Shown: positions 32,452 through 41,890 of the stretch, piece by piece
How positions within the stretch are numbered: the stretch's first letter is position 1
Layout: every line of letters begins with the position of its first letter
Source of the DNA: Methylobacterium sp. Leaf99
GTDB lineage: Bacteria > Pseudomonadota > Alphaproteobacteria > Rhizobiales > Beijerinckiaceae
Direction of reading: 5' to 3'
Length of the DNA stretch: 64,000 nt
Assembly (NCBI RefSeq): GCF_001422375.1
Contig: NZ_LMMU01000007.1
Coordinates: 1,006 to 65,005, forward strand
The notes under the pieces: model-generated
What the model was told of the DNA's origin: nothing
The model's input: the letters and a program-made list of their open reading frames with translations, nothing else
Databases searched by the model: none
Made by a program: the position numbers and the translations under genes

Positions 32452-33688
32452 CGATTGCTTCGCCTTCGGCGGGGCCCTGATGCGGATCGAGGACGCGGCG
32501 AGCCTCATCGCCGCGCGCCTGCCCGTCCTGGCCGGGACCGAGTGGGTGCCGCTCGCCCGGGCCGACGGGCGGGTGGCGGCCGAAGATGTCATCGCCGGTC
32601 ACGACGTTCCGCCGTTCGCGAATTCCGCCGTCGACGGCTACGCCGCGCGCTATGCCGATCTCCAGGCGAAGGGCGAGACCCGCCTGCCCGTCCGGGGCCG
32701 GCTTCCGGCGGGGGCCGTGCCGGACGGTATCGACACCCCCGGCGGCGCCGTACGGATCTTCACGGGCGCCGCCCTGCCGCCCGGCGCCGACACCGTGTTC
32801 ATGCAGGAGGACGTGCGCCGCGACGGCGCCGCGGTCCTGCTGCCGCAGGGACTGAAGCGCGGGGCCAACGCCCGCGCCGCCGGCGAGGATGTCGCGCGCG
32901 GTGAGCGCATCATCGCCGCCGGCCGCCGGCTCGTGCCGCAGGACGTCGCGCTCGCCGCCGCCACCGGCCATGCGCGGCTGCCCGTCCGCACCCGCCTGCG
33001 CGTCGCCCTGTTCTCCACCGGGGACGAACTGGTGGAGCCGGGCGCCCCCCTCGGGGTCGGCGCCATCCATGATTCCAACCGGGTGATGCTCGCCGCCCTC
33101 CTGGTCCGCCTCGGGGTCGAGGTGGACGATCTCGGCATCCTGCGCGACGAACCCGGGGCCTTGGCCGCACGCCTCGCGGACGCCGCCCGCGACCACGACC
33201 TCATCCTCACCTCGGGCGGCGTCTCGACGGGCGAGGAAGACCATGTCCGCACCGCCGTGGAGGCGGTCGGCCAGCTCCTGTTCTGGCGCCTCGCCATCAA
33301 GCCCGGCCGCCCCGTCGCCATGGGCCTCGTGAACGGCACCCCGTTCGTCGGCCTGCCGGGCAATCCCGTCGCGGTCTACGTGACCCTGCTGTTCGTGGTG
33401 CGTCCCCTGCTCGCGCGCCTGAGCGGCGAAAGCGCCGTGCCGGTGGTTCCCCAGAGGGTGCGTGCCGCCTTCACCTATCGCAAGAAGACGGGACGCCGGG
33501 AATTCGTCCGCGTCACCGTAGCGCCCGGTTCCGACGGCGTGATGGAAGCGCGCAACTTCCCCCGCGAGGGCGCCGGCCTCCTCACGTCGCTGACCGGGAG
33601 CGACGGCCTCGCCGAACTGCCGGACGAGGCCATCGGCGTCGCGCCCGGCGACACCCTCGCGTACTATCCGCATGCCACGCTCTGGTAG
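32435..33688 (+). CDS. moeA: Molybdopterin molybdenumtransferase MoeA
   Basis: 417 residues from the ATG at 32435, the usual MoeA length. Canonical motifs: FANSAVDGYAARYAD, IFTGAALPPGADTV, LFSTGDELVEPG, IHDSNRVML, LTSGGVSTGEEDHV and VGLPGNPVAVYVT. MoeA inserts molybdate (or tungstate) into adenylylated molybdopterin. It is the most canonical of the three MoeA-like genes here. It ends about 107 bp before the tungstate importer. Confidence 0.93.
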   Translation: MAQLSDDCFAFGGALMRIEDAASLIAARLPVLAGTEWVPLARADGRVAAEDVIAGHDVPPFANSAVDGYAARYADLQAKGETRLPVRGRLPAGAVPDGIDTPGGAVRIFTGAALPPGADTVFMQEDVRRDGAAVLLPQGLKRGANARAAGEDVARGERIIAAGRRLVPQDVALAAATGHARLPVRTRLRVALFSTGDELVEPGAPLGVGAIHDSNRVMLAALLVRLGVEVDDLGILRDEPGALAARLADAARDHDLILTSGGVSTGEEDHVRTAVEAVGQLLFWRLAIKPGRPVAMGLVNGTPFVGLPGNPVAVYVTLLFVVRPLLARLSGESAVPVVPQRVRAAFTYRKKTGRREFVRVTVAPGSDGVMEARNFPREGAGLLTSLTGSDGLAELPDEAIGVAPGDTLAYYPHATLW

Positions 33689-33721
33689 CCCTGCGCGTCA
33701 TCGATCGTCTAGGTCCGGCAC

Positions 33722-33741
33722 ATAGGAAGTGGGCTGCCTAT
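33722..33741. promoter_or_regulatory. Short dyad upstream of the tungstate importer
   Basis: ATAGG-N10-CCTAT lies 55 bp before the tupB ATG in the only real gap of the Mo/W gene block. It is a candidate operator for a ModE/TunR-type regulator, but is short. Confidence 0.25.
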
Positions 33742-33795
33742 TGATCTTGTCTGGCCGGGCGTAGCATCGCAGCGGACCCTCCGCATCCGGCCCGC

Positions 33796-34491
33796 ATGAC
33801 CGAGACCCTCCACGAGACGTTTTCACGGCTGGCGACCCTCGACCGCGACGTCGTCGCCATCGCGTGGCTGTCCCTGCGCGTCAGCCTGTCGGCCGTCGCC
33901 ATCGGCCTGCTCCTGGGCATCCCCCTGGGCGCGTTCCTCGCCGTCGCGCGGTTCCGGGGACGGCCCGCGATCGTCGGGCTGCTCAACGCGTTCATGGGGC
34001 TGCCGCCGGTGATCGTCGGGCTGGTGCTCTACCTCGTCCTGTCGCGCTCGGGACCGTTCGGGCCGCTGGGCCTGCTGTTCACCCCCGGCGCCATGGTGGC
34101 GGCGCAGGCGGTGCTCGCCACCCCCCTCGTGGCGGCCCTCACCCGGCAGGTGATCGCCGATGCCGAAGACCATCTCGGCGAGCAGCTGCGCTCCCTCGGC
34201 CTGTCGGCGCCGCGCCGGGCATGGGTGCTGATCTACGACACCCGCTTCTCTCTGGTCACGACGGCGCTGGCCGCGTTCGGGCGGGCGATCTCCGAGATCG
34301 GCGCCGTGCTGGTGGTGGGCGGCAACATCGACGGGCACACCCGCACCATGACGACGGCGATCTCCCTGGAGACCCAGAAGGGCGATCTCAGCCTCGCCCT
34401 GGCCCTCGGGCTCGTCCTCATCGCCCTCGTCATCGCGGTGAATGCGGTGGCCGCCCTCCTGCGCGGCCACGCCGCCCGCGCCTACGGGTGA
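33796..34491 (+). CDS. tupB: Tungstate ABC transporter permease TupB
   Basis: 231 residues with about five membrane spans: for example VSLSAVAIGLLLGIPLGAFL, LNAFMGLPPVIVGLVLYLVL and AQAVLATPLVAALTRQVI. The cytoplasmic EAA-like loop is AEDHLGEQLRSLGLSAPRRA, and ISEIGAVLVVGGNIDGHTRT is typical of TupB/WtpB rather than ModB. It forms the membrane channel of the TupABC tungstate importer. Its stop is 5 bp before the tupC ATG (or overlaps a GTG at 34488). Confidence 0.9.
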   Translation: MTETLHETFSRLATLDRDVVAIAWLSLRVSLSAVAIGLLLGIPLGAFLAVARFRGRPAIVGLLNAFMGLPPVIVGLVLYLVLSRSGPFGPLGLLFTPGAMVAAQAVLATPLVAALTRQVIADAEDHLGEQLRSLGLSAPRRAWVLIYDTRFSLVTTALAAFGRAISEIGAVLVVGGNIDGHTRTMTTAISLETQKGDLSLALALGLVLIALVIAVNAVAALLRGHAARAYG

Positions 34492-34496
34492 GCGGG

Positions 34497-35207
34497 ATGG
34501 CGGGCATCACCCTCACGGACATCCGCCTGATCCTGAACGGCACCACGATCCTCGATGGCCTGAGCCTCGCGATCCCGCCCGGCGGCATCACCGCCCTCGT
34601 CGGTCCCAACGGGGCGGGCAAGAGCGCGACCCTGCGGGTGATCGACGGCCTCCTCGTCCCGACGAGCGGCAGCCTGCGGGTGCCGGGTGCGGCGCGCCGG
34701 GCCTTCGTGTTCCAGAAGCCCGCCCTCATCCGGGCGAGCGCCGCCGCCAACGTGGCGCTGGGCCTCGCGCGCCTCGGACTGCCCCGAGCCGAGCGCGGGG
34801 AGCGCACCCGCGCGGCCCTGGCCCGGGTCGGCCTCGCCCACCGGGCCGGCGACCCGGCCACGCGCTTTTCCGGCGGCGAACAGCAGCGCCTTGCCCTCGC
34901 CCGGGCCTGGGCGGCCCGGCCCGATCTCCTGCTCCTCGACGAACCGACGGCGAACCTCGATCCCGGCGCAACCGACCTCGTGGAAGCGCTCATCGCCGAG
35001 ATGGCGGCGGTGGGCACCAAGGTCGTGCTCGTGTCGCACAACCTCGCGCAGGTCGCGCGGCTCGCCGCCGACGTGATCGTCCTCGCGCGCGGCCGCGCCG
35101 TCGAGCACGGCCCGACCCGCACCACCCTGCTGTCCCCGCGCACGCCCGAAGCGCGTGCCTATTTCGATGGAGAACTGCCTTGGACTTCCCTCGCCGCGGC
35201 TTCCTGA
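34497..35207 (+). CDS. tupC: Tungstate ABC transporter ATP-binding protein TupC
   Basis: 236 residues from the ATG at 34497; a GTG at 34488 is the alternative. Walker A GPNGAGKS, Q-loop VFQKPALIRAS, signature FSGGEQQRLALARAW, Walker B LLLLDEPTANLD and H-loop VLVSHNLAQ are intact, so it is an active ATPase. It powers the TupB channel. It overlaps tupA by 28 bp. Confidence 0.9.
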   Translation: MAGITLTDIRLILNGTTILDGLSLAIPPGGITALVGPNGAGKSATLRVIDGLLVPTSGSLRVPGAARRAFVFQKPALIRASAAANVALGLARLGLPRAERGERTRAALARVGLAHRAGDPATRFSGGEQQRLALARAWAARPDLLLLDEPTANLDPGATDLVEALIAEMAAVGTKVVLVSHNLAQVARLAADVIVLARGRAVEHGPTRTTLLSPRTPEARAYFDGELPWTSLAAAS

Positions 35208-36013
35208 CCCTCGGACTTCTCGCACTCCTGGGGACTTCCCCCGTGAGCGCCGAGCCGGCCTCCATCGTCGTGGCCTCCACCACCTCGACGGAGCAGTCCG
35301 GCCTGTTCAAGCACATCCTGCCCGCCTTCGCGGCGAAGACCGGCATCGCCGTGAAGGTGGTGGCCCTCGGCACCGGCCAGGCCCTCGACGCGGCGCGCCG
35401 GGGCGATGCCGACGTGGTTCTCGTCCACGACCGGCCGGCGGAGGACGCCTTCGTGGCGCAGGGCTTCGCCAAGGCGCGCTTCGACGTGATGTACAACGAC
35501 TTCGTGCTGGTGGGGCCGAAGGGCGACCCGGCCGGCGCCAGGGGCACCGACATCACCGCAGCCCTCCGGAAGGTGGCGGCGGCCAAGGCGCCGTTCGTGT
35601 CGCGGGGCGACCGCTCCGGCACCCACAGCGCCGAGCTGCGGGCCTGGAAGGAGGCCGGGATCGATTTGGCCGCCGTGAAGGGCGAATGGTACCGCGACGT
35701 CGGCCAGGGCATGGGGCCGGCCCTGAACACGGCCTCCGCCCTCGACGCCTACCTCCTGGCCGATCGCGGCACCTGGCTCGCGTTCAAGAACCGGGGCGAT
35801 CTCGCCATCCTGGTCGAGGGCGACAAGCGCCTGTTCAATCCCTACGGCGTGATGCTGGTCGACACGGACAAGCACCCCGCCGTGAAGGTGAAGGAGGGGC
35901 AGGCCTTCATCGATTGGCTCGTCTCGCCGGAGGGGCAGGCCTCCATCGCCGCCTACAGGATCGGCGGCGAGCAGCTGTTCTTCCCGAGTGCCGGGGCCGT
36001 TCGCGCCCCGTGA
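35180..36013 (+). CDS. tupA: Tungstate-binding periplasmic protein TupA
   Basis: 277 residues from a TTG inside the 3' end of tupC. The TTG is preferred because it supplies the export signal DFPRRGFLTLGLLALLG (a twin-arginine-like pair plus hydrophobic core). The mature protein starts EPASIVVASTTSTEQSGLF, the TupA signature (T-T-S-T oxyanion loop). Later ligand loops are FVSRGDRSGTHSAEL and MGPALNTASALDAYLLAD. It binds tungstate (sometimes molybdate) and delivers it to TupBC. Placement after moeA/mobB supports cofactor supply to formate dehydrogenase. Confidence 0.92.
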   Translation: MDFPRRGFLTLGLLALLGTSPVSAEPASIVVASTTSTEQSGLFKHILPAFAAKTGIAVKVVALGTGQALDAARRGDADVVLVHDRPAEDAFVAQGFAKARFDVMYNDFVLVGPKGDPAGARGTDITAALRKVAAAKAPFVSRGDRSGTHSAELRAWKEAGIDLAAVKGEWYRDVGQGMGPALNTASALDAYLLADRGTWLAFKNRGDLAILVEGDKRLFNPYGVMLVDTDKHPAVKVKEGQAFIDWLVSPEGQASIAAYRIGGEQLFFPSAGAVRAP

Positions 36014-36016
36014 CCC

Positions 36017-36238
36017 TCACCGCGCCCGGCGTCGCACGAGGTACCAGAGCGCAGCGCCGAGACCGATGACGACGAGGCTGGCCCAGACCCAGTTGAAGTC
36101 CATCGACGAGAGGGTGTTGGCGGCGGAATTGGAGCCCGCCGGCCCGGTCTCCGGGATCGGCGGCGCCGGGTTCATGGCCTGGGCGAGGGCGTCGCCTGCA
36201 GCCCCGATCAGGAAGAGGGCGGCCAGAACCTTGTTCAT
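36017..36238 (-). CDS. Small hypothetical membrane protein
   Basis: 73 residues with a signal peptide (LAALFLIGAAGDALAQA), a Pro-rich spacer (PAPPIPETGPAG), one membrane span (FNWVWASLVVIGLGAALWYLV) and a basic cytoplasmic tail RRRAR. The family is not recognised. It is 10 bp downstream of the PRC-barrel gene on the same strand, and ends tail-to-tail with tupA. Confidence 0.6.
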   Translation of the reverse strand: MNKVLAALFLIGAAGDALAQAMNPAPPIPETGPAGSNSAANTLSSMDFNWVWASLVVIGLGAALWYLVRRRAR

Positions 36239-36248
36239 CGCGCGGTCC

Positions 36249-36902
36249 TCACGGTTGCTTTCCGTCGAATCGGAAGGCGGGGGCGGCGGCGAGTTCCGCC
36301 TTCGTCAGCCGCAGTTCGGCCCGGACGGGTGCGTTGCCCGAAGCGCCGGCCAGCACGGTCGCCTGTTCGCCCGTGGGCTTCTGCGCCTCCGTCGATCCGG
36401 TCGCGTCGGTGACCCGGCCGCTGTGCTTGTCTTCGACGGCGCCGAGGACGTCGCGGGTGGTGTCGCTGCCCGGCATCGTCTGCGGGCCGGCCTGGGCGGC
36501 CTCGGCCGTGGTCGCGGCGTTCCGTGGGGTGGCGACGGAGGTCGGTCCCGCCGTCAGGGGCACGTCGCCGACGTTCCAGGCCAGCAGGTCGAAGGGGACC
36601 GCGACGTACTTCTCGCCGAGGCCGAGGAAGCCGCCGACGCCGATTACGACGGTCTCGATCCGGCCATCGGCCGCCAGAAGTACGTCCTCGATGGTGCCGA
36701 CGCGGACGTGATCCATGCCGATGACGCCGACCCCGATGATCTTGGAGACCCGCATGGTGCCCGGCGCCGGAGCAGTCGGGAACCGGGACTCCCGGCTTGC
36801 ACCGGCGTCCTCGGCGGCCCGCGCGGATGCGCTCAGGGCCAGGGTGCCCGGCCCGCACAGGGAGGCGGCGAGGAGCACGGCGCTCCACCGATAGGTTTTC
36901 AT
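36249..36902 (-). CDS. Secreted PRC-barrel domain protein
   Basis: 217 residues from the ATG at 36902. The signal peptide is about 1-29 (LALSASARA). The PRC-barrel (about 48-115) has MRVSKIIGVGVIGMDHVRVG and the strand pair IEDVLLAADGRIETVVIGVG, then EKYVAVPFDLL. A Thr/Ala/Gly-rich linker leads to a C-terminal ELRLTKAELAAAPAF. PRC-barrel proteins of this type are periplasmic, stress-related and of unknown biochemical role. It is probably co-transcribed with the small membrane protein downstream. Confidence 0.8.
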   Translation of the reverse strand: MKTYRWSAVLLAASLCGPGTLALSASARAAEDAGASRESRFPTAPAPGTMRVSKIIGVGVIGMDHVRVGTIEDVLLAADGRIETVVIGVGGFLGLGEKYVAVPFDLLAWNVGDVPLTAGPTSVATPRNAATTAEAAQAGPQTMPGSDTTRDVLGAVEDKHSGRVTDATGSTEAQKPTGEQATVLAGASGNAPVRAELRLTKAELAAAPAFRFDGKQP

Positions 36903-37059
36903 GGGTGACTCCAGGGGGCCGTGACGCAGGCCTCGACGTGTCAATGCTCGGGCGTGCGGTTCGGTTCATCGGGGCCCCGTCGGGGATGCCGGGGCGACAA
37001 ACTGCGAAAAATCGTCCAGAGCACGCGGCCGGACCCCGTTTTCGAGGCCCCTGCCCCTG

Positions 37060-39990
37060 ATGCCTGCCGAGCCCCTCCTCGTTGCGGCCGCGCTCCTGCC
37101 CTTCCTCGGCAGCGTGGCGGCGGCCCTGCTGCCCCGGGACGCGCGCAACGCCGCCGCCCTGCTGGCCGGTTTCGTCACGCTCGCGAGCCTCGCCTGCGTC
37201 GGTGCGCTCTCTCCGCGCGTCGGCGCCGCGCCGGTGGTGCAGACCATCGATTGGCTGCCCTCGCTGGGCGTCGCGTTCACGCTCCGGCTCGACGGGTTGG
37301 CCTGGCTGTTCGCCGTCCTCGTCCTCGCCATCGGCGCCCTCGTGGTGCTCTACGCGCGCTACTACATGTCGGCGCGGGACCCCGTCCCGCGCCTGTTCTC
37401 GTTCTTCCTCGCCTTCGTCGGGGCGATGCTCGGCATTGTGCTGGCCGGCAACCTGATTCAGCTTGTGGTGTTCTGGGAGCTCACGAGCGTCTTCTCGTTC
37501 CTGCTCATCGGTTACTGGTACGACAACCGCGCGGCGCGGGACGGTGCCCGCATGGCCCTGACCATCACGGCCTTCGGCGGCCTGTGCCTCCTCGTCGGCA
37601 TGGTGCTCGTCGGCCGCATCGTCGGCAGCTACGATCTTGCCGTGGTCCTGGCGTCCGGCGATGCCATCCGGACGAGCCCGCTCTACCTGCCCGCCCTCGT
37701 CCTGATCCTGGCGGCGGCCCTGACGAAATCGGCGCAGTTCCCGTTCCACATCTGGCTGCCCCGCGCCATGGCGGCACCGACGCCGATCAGCGCCTACCTG
37801 CATTCCGCCACCATGGTGAAGGCCGGCATCTTCCTGATGATCCGCTTCTGGCCGGTGCTGGCCGAGACCGACGCCTGGTACTGGATCGTCGGCACCGCCG
37901 GCATGGCGACGATGCTGGTCGGCGCCTGGAGCGCGATCTTCCAGCACGACCTCAAGGGCCTGCTCGCCTATTCCACCATCAGCCACCTCGGGCTGATCAC
38001 GCTTCTGCTCGGCCTCAACTCGCCGCTGGCCGTGGTCGCGGCGATCTTCCACACGGTGAACCACGCCACCTTCAAGGCGTCGCTGTTCATGGCGGCCGGC
38101 ATCATCGACCACGAGACCGGGACCCGCGACATGCGCCGCCTCAGCGGCCTGTGGCGGGCCATGCCCTACACCGCGACCCTCGCCATGGTCGCCGCCGCCG
38201 CCATGGCCGGCGTGCCCCTGCTCAACGGCTTCCTGTCGAAGGAGATGTTCCTGTCGGAGGCCGTCGACAACGTCGGCGACCACCCGCTCCAGCTCGCCCT
38301 GCCGGTGCTGGCGACCGTGGCCTCCGCCTTCACGGTGCTCTATTCCCTGCGCTTCATCCGCCAGACCTTCTTCGGGGCGCCGCCCCACGACCTGCCGAAG
38401 GCGCCGCACGAGCCGGAACGCTGGATGCGCCTGCCCATCGAGATCCTGGTCCTGGCCTGCATCAGTGTCGGCCTCGTCCCGAACCTCACCATCGGGCCGG
38501 CCCTGGAGACGGCGTCGCGCGCCGTGTTCGGCGAGGCCGGCCCGGCCTACGACCTCGCCATCTGGCACGGCTTCAACGCGCCCCTCGCCCTCAGCATGGG
38601 GGCGCTCGCCGGCGGTGTCGGCCTCTACCTCGCGTTCGGCCGGCGCATCAACACCAACCCCCGCGGCGGCCCCTGGCTCCTGCACCGCCTCGACGGCGGC
38701 TGGATGTTCGAGCGCGCCATGACCGGCCTCGTCCACGCGGCCCGCTGGCTCGAGCGGAGCCTCGGGGCGACGCGGGTTCAGGTACAGCTGCGCACCCTGT
38801 TCCTCGTCGCCATCATCGCCGGCCTGTCGGCCGTCCTCGCGCGCGGCCTTCCGCCGATGCCCGTCCCCGACCTCTCCGGGATCGATCCCGCCTTCGCGCT
38901 CCTGTGGCTGGTGGGCGGCGCCTGCGCCGTGGGTGCGGCCGAGCGCGCCAAGTACCACCGCCTATCGGCCGTGATCCTCACGGGCGGGGCGGGCCTCGTC
39001 GGCAGCCTCACCTTCGTCTGGCTGTCGGCGCCCGATCTCGCCGTCACCCAGCTCCTCGTCGAGATCGTCACCACGGTGCTGCTGCTGCTCGGCCTGCGCT
39101 GGCTGCCCAAGCGCGACGCGGCGATTCCCGCGCCGGCCGCCGAGCACCGCCGCGCGCGCCGCCGCCGCTTCACCGACTTCGCCGTCGCGGGGGCCGTCGG
39201 GACGGGGCTCGCCACCCTCGCCTACGCGGTGATGACCCGGCCGGCCCCCGAGGGGATCGCCCGCTGGTTCATCGACGAAGCCTATCCCCAGGCCGGCGGT
39301 CGCAACGTCGTCAACGTCCTGCTGGTGGATTTCCGCGCCTTCGACACCATGGGCGAGATCTGCGTCCTCGGAATCGTCGGTCTTACGGTCTTCGCTCTGC
39401 TCCGCCGGTTCCGCCCGGCCGCCGACAGCCTTGAGCGTCCGAAGCAGCAACTCAGGCAGGAGGCCGCCGATCGCGCCCACGAGGATCGCAGCGTCGGCGA
39501 CACCGCCGCCGACGCCATGCTGATCCCCGGCGTGGTGATCACCTGGCTGTTCCCGTTCATCTGCGTGCTGGCCCTGCACCTCTTCCTGCGCGGGCACGAC
39601 TGGCCCGGCGGCGGATTCGCGGCCGGCATCGCGCTCACCATCGCCTTCGTGCTCCAGTACATGGCCCACGGCGCCCAATGGGTCGAAGAGCGCCTGCGCA
39701 TCCAGCCGATCGCGTGGATCGGCTTCGGCCTCCTCGTCGCCGTCCTGGCCGGCGCCGTGCCCTGGCTGTTCGGCCGCCCGTTCCTCACCGCCGCCTTCCA
39801 GTACGCCGACGTGCCGGTCCTCGGGAAAATCCCCCTGGCCAGCGCCGTGGCCTTCGATCTCGGCGTCGTCGTCCTCGTCGTCGGGGCCAGCGTGCTCATG
39901 CTCGTCGCCCTGGCGCGGCAATCCCTGCGCCGCGCCCGCGAGGCGGCGGCCGAGATGGAGACGGAAGCCTGCATGGAGACGAAGCGCTGA
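37060..39990 (+). CDS. mnhA: Mrp/Mnh monovalent cation/proton antiporter subunit A (fused A-B)
   Basis: 976 residues, many membrane spans. The N-terminal part is NuoL/proton_antipo-like, with VVFWELTSVFSFLLIGYWYDN (the conserved Glu in span V), AQFPFHIWLPRAMAAPTPISAYLHSATMVKAG split across positions 225-256, and LLAYSTISHLGLI. The C-terminal part (about 815-960) carries the MnhB domain (HDWPGGGFAAGIALTIAFVL), so A and B are one chain, as in PhaAB-type systems of rhizobia. The complex exports Na+ or K+ in exchange for protons. It starts an operon in the order AB-C-D-E-F-G; a 157-bp gap upstream holds its promoter. Confidence 0.92.
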   Translation: MPAEPLLVAAALLPFLGSVAAALLPRDARNAAALLAGFVTLASLACVGALSPRVGAAPVVQTIDWLPSLGVAFTLRLDGLAWLFAVLVLAIGALVVLYARYYMSARDPVPRLFSFFLAFVGAMLGIVLAGNLIQLVVFWELTSVFSFLLIGYWYDNRAARDGARMALTITAFGGLCLLVGMVLVGRIVGSYDLAVVLASGDAIRTSPLYLPALVLILAAALTKSAQFPFHIWLPRAMAAPTPISAYLHSATMVKAGIFLMIRFWPVLAETDAWYWIVGTAGMATMLVGAWSAIFQHDLKGLLAYSTISHLGLITLLLGLNSPLAVVAAIFHTVNHATFKASLFMAAGIIDHETGTRDMRRLSGLWRAMPYTATLAMVAAAAMAGVPLLNGFLSKEMFLSEAVDNVGDHPLQLALPVLATVASAFTVLYSLRFIRQTFFGAPPHDLPKAPHEPERWMRLPIEILVLACISVGLVPNLTIGPALETASRAVFGEAGPAYDLAIWHGFNAPLALSMGALAGGVGLYLAFGRRINTNPRGGPWLLHRLDGGWMFERAMTGLVHAARWLERSLGATRVQVQLRTLFLVAIIAGLSAVLARGLPPMPVPDLSGIDPAFALLWLVGGACAVGAAERAKYHRLSAVILTGGAGLVGSLTFVWLSAPDLAVTQLLVEIVTTVLLLLGLRWLPKRDAAIPAPAAEHRRARRRRFTDFAVAGAVGTGLATLAYAVMTRPAPEGIARWFIDEAYPQAGGRNVVNVLLVDFRAFDTMGEICVLGIVGLTVFALLRRFRPAADSLERPKQQLRQEAADRAHEDRSVGDTAADAMLIPGVVITWLFPFICVLALHLFLRGHDWPGGGFAAGIALTIAFVLQYMAHGAQWVEERLRIQPIAWIGFGLLVAVLAGAVPWLFGRPFLTAAFQYADVPVLGKIPLASAVAFDLGVVVLVVGASVLMLVALARQSLRRAREAAAEMETEACMETKR

Positions 39991-40328
39991 TGGAGATCGT
40001 CCAGTCCCTGGGGATCGGCCTGTTCGCCGCCTCGGGCGTCTGGCTGCTCCTGCGGCCGCGCACCTTCCAGGTGGTCCTCGGACTGTCGCTGCTGACCTAT
40101 GCGGTGAACCTGTTCATCTTCGCCATGGGCCGCCTGACGGTGGGTGCCCCGCCGGTCCTTCAAGCCGGCGCCGATGCGGCACGGATCGCCGACCCGGTGC
40201 CCCAGGCCCTGGTGCTCACCGCCCTCGTCATCAGCTTCGCGCTGACCGCCCTGTTCCTCGTCGTCCTCCTCGCCGCCCGGGGCATCACCGGCAGCGATCA
40301 CGTCGATGGCCGCGAGCCCGGCGCATGA
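39990..40328 (+). CDS. mnhC: Mrp/Mnh antiporter subunit C
   Basis: 112 residues, NuoK-like with three spans (VQSLGIGLFAASGVWLLL, LGLSLLTYAVNLFIFAMG, ALVLTALVISFALTALFLVV). The DPVPQALVLTALVI motif is typical of MnhC. Overlaps mnhA by 1 bp (TGATG) and mnhD by 4 bp. Confidence 0.92.
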   Translation: MEIVQSLGIGLFAASGVWLLLRPRTFQVVLGLSLLTYAVNLFIFAMGRLTVGAPPVLQAGADAARIADPVPQALVLTALVISFALTALFLVVLLAARGITGSDHVDGREPGA

Positions 40329-41890
40329 GTTCGGGAGCCGACCACCTCATCGTTCTGCCCGTCGTGCTGCCCATCGCGGCGTCGGGCCTGATGCTGCTCC
40401 TCGACGAGCGCCGCAGCGGCCTCAAGGCGGCCATCAGCCTCGCCACGACCACGGTGCTCCTCGTCACCGCCCTCCTCCTGGCGCGCGGGGCGATGGAGGC
40501 CCCCCAGGTCTACCGCCTGGGCAACTGGGCTGCCCCCTACGGCATCGTCCTCGTCGCCGACCGGCTCTCGGCGCTCATGCTGGTGCTGACGGGCGTTCTC
40601 GCCCTGGCCGCCCTCGTCTTCGCCGTCGCCCGCTGGGACCGGGCGGGACCGCGCTTCCACGCCCTGTTCCTGCTGCTGCTGATGGGGGTGAACGGCGCCT
40701 TCCTCACAGGCGACTTCTTCAACCTGTTCGTGTTCTTCGAGGTGATGCTGGCCGCCTCCTACGGCCTGGTGCTGCACGGCTCCGGCGAGACCCGGATCAG
40801 GGCCGGGCTTACCTACATCGCCGTGAACCTCATCGCGTCGCTGTTCTTCCTCGTCGGCGTCAGCCTGATCTACGGCACCATGGGCACCCTCAACATGGCC
40901 GACCTCGCCCGGCGCCTGTCCACCCCGGCGGGCGCCGAGGCCGGGCTGTTCGAGGCCGGATGCGCCGTGCTCGGCATCGCCTTCCTCATCAAGTGCAGCG
41001 CCTGGCCCCTCGGGTTCTGGCTGGCCCCGACCTATTCCGCCGCGAGCGCACCCGCCGCCGCCATCTTGGCGATCCTCAGCAAGGTCGGCCTCTACGTCGT
41101 CGTGCGCCTGAGCCTGCTGCTCTTCGGCACCGGCGCCTCGGCGGGGTTCGGCCAGGGCTGGCTGTTCGCCGGCGGGCTCGCGACCGTCGCGTACGGCACC
41201 ATCGGGATCCTCGCCGCGCGCGACCTCACGCGGGCGGCTTCCTACGCGGTGATGATCTCGTCCGGCACCGTGCTCGCCGCCCTCGGCACCGGCAGCCCGG
41301 CCGCCCTGTCGGGGGCCCTGTTCTACCTCGTCGGCTCGACCCTCGCGGCGGGGGCGCTGTTCTTGCTGGGCGAGATCCTCCAGCGCGGCCGTGACCCGGC
41401 CGCCGCCTCCCTCGCCGTGTTCGCCGACGAGTACCACGACCCCTTCGACGACGACGGCGCCACCGAGACCGGCCGCGCGATCCCGGCGGCCGTGGCGATC
41501 GTCGGCGGCGGCTTCCTGCTCTGCACCCTGATGCTCGCCGGCCTGCCGCCGCTCGCCGGCTTCATCGGCAAGCTCGCGATGTTCTCGGGGCTGGCGGGCG
41601 GGGCGATGACGCCCCTGGCCTGGGGCTTCGTCCTCGTCTTGACCCTTTCCAGCCTCGGCACCCTGATGCCCCTGGTGCGCCTCGGCATCCAGGGGTTCTG
41701 GGTACCGCACGACGGTCCCGACCCGGTGATCGGCCGGCTCGAATTCGCCGCGCTGGCGGGTCTGCTGGCCGTCTGCCTCGGCCTCACCCTGTGGGGCGGG
41801 GCGGGGCTCGCCTACACCGACCGCACGGTGGAGTGGCTGGCGCAGTCCGCCGCCTATGTCCGCGCGGTCCTCGATGGGGGCACCCCCTGA
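40325..41890 (+). CDS. mnhD: Mrp/Mnh antiporter subunit D
   Basis: 521 residues, NuoM/NuoN-like with about 13-14 spans. The key Glu is in LFVFFEVMLAASYGLVLHG, and the discontinuous-helix region has FLIKCSAWPLGFWLAPTYSAAS (split over positions 220-241) and AILAILSKVGLYVVVRL. It is a proton-translocating core subunit of the Mrp complex. Its stop overlaps the likely mnhE start. Confidence 0.92.
   Translation: MSSGADHLIVLPVVLPIAASGLMLLLDERRSGLKAAISLATTTVLLVTALLLARGAMEAPQVYRLGNWAAPYGIVLVADRLSALMLVLTGVLALAALVFAVARWDRAGPRFHALFLLLLMGVNGAFLTGDFFNLFVFFEVMLAASYGLVLHGSGETRIRAGLTYIAVNLIASLFFLVGVSLIYGTMGTLNMADLARRLSTPAGAEAGLFEAGCAVLGIAFLIKCSAWPLGFWLAPTYSAASAPAAAILAILSKVGLYVVVRLSLLLFGTGASAGFGQGWLFAGGLATVAYGTIGILAARDLTRAASYAVMISSGTVLAALGTGSPAALSGALFYLVGSTLAAGALFLLGEILQRGRDPAAASLAVFADEYHDPFDDDGATETGRAIPAAVAIVGGGFLLCTLMLAGLPPLAGFIGKLAMFSGLAGGAMTPLAWGFVLVLTLSSLGTLMPLVRLGIQGFWVPHDGPDPVIGRLEFAALAGLLAVCLGLTLWGGAGLAYTDRTVEWLAQSAAYVRAVLDGGTP

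Noticed and set aside
36235..38958. Very long minus-strand open frame opposite mnhA
   Set aside because: Shadow frame in GC-rich DNA. The product is Arg/Gly/His-rich with no motif, while the plus strand encodes a clear Mrp subunit.
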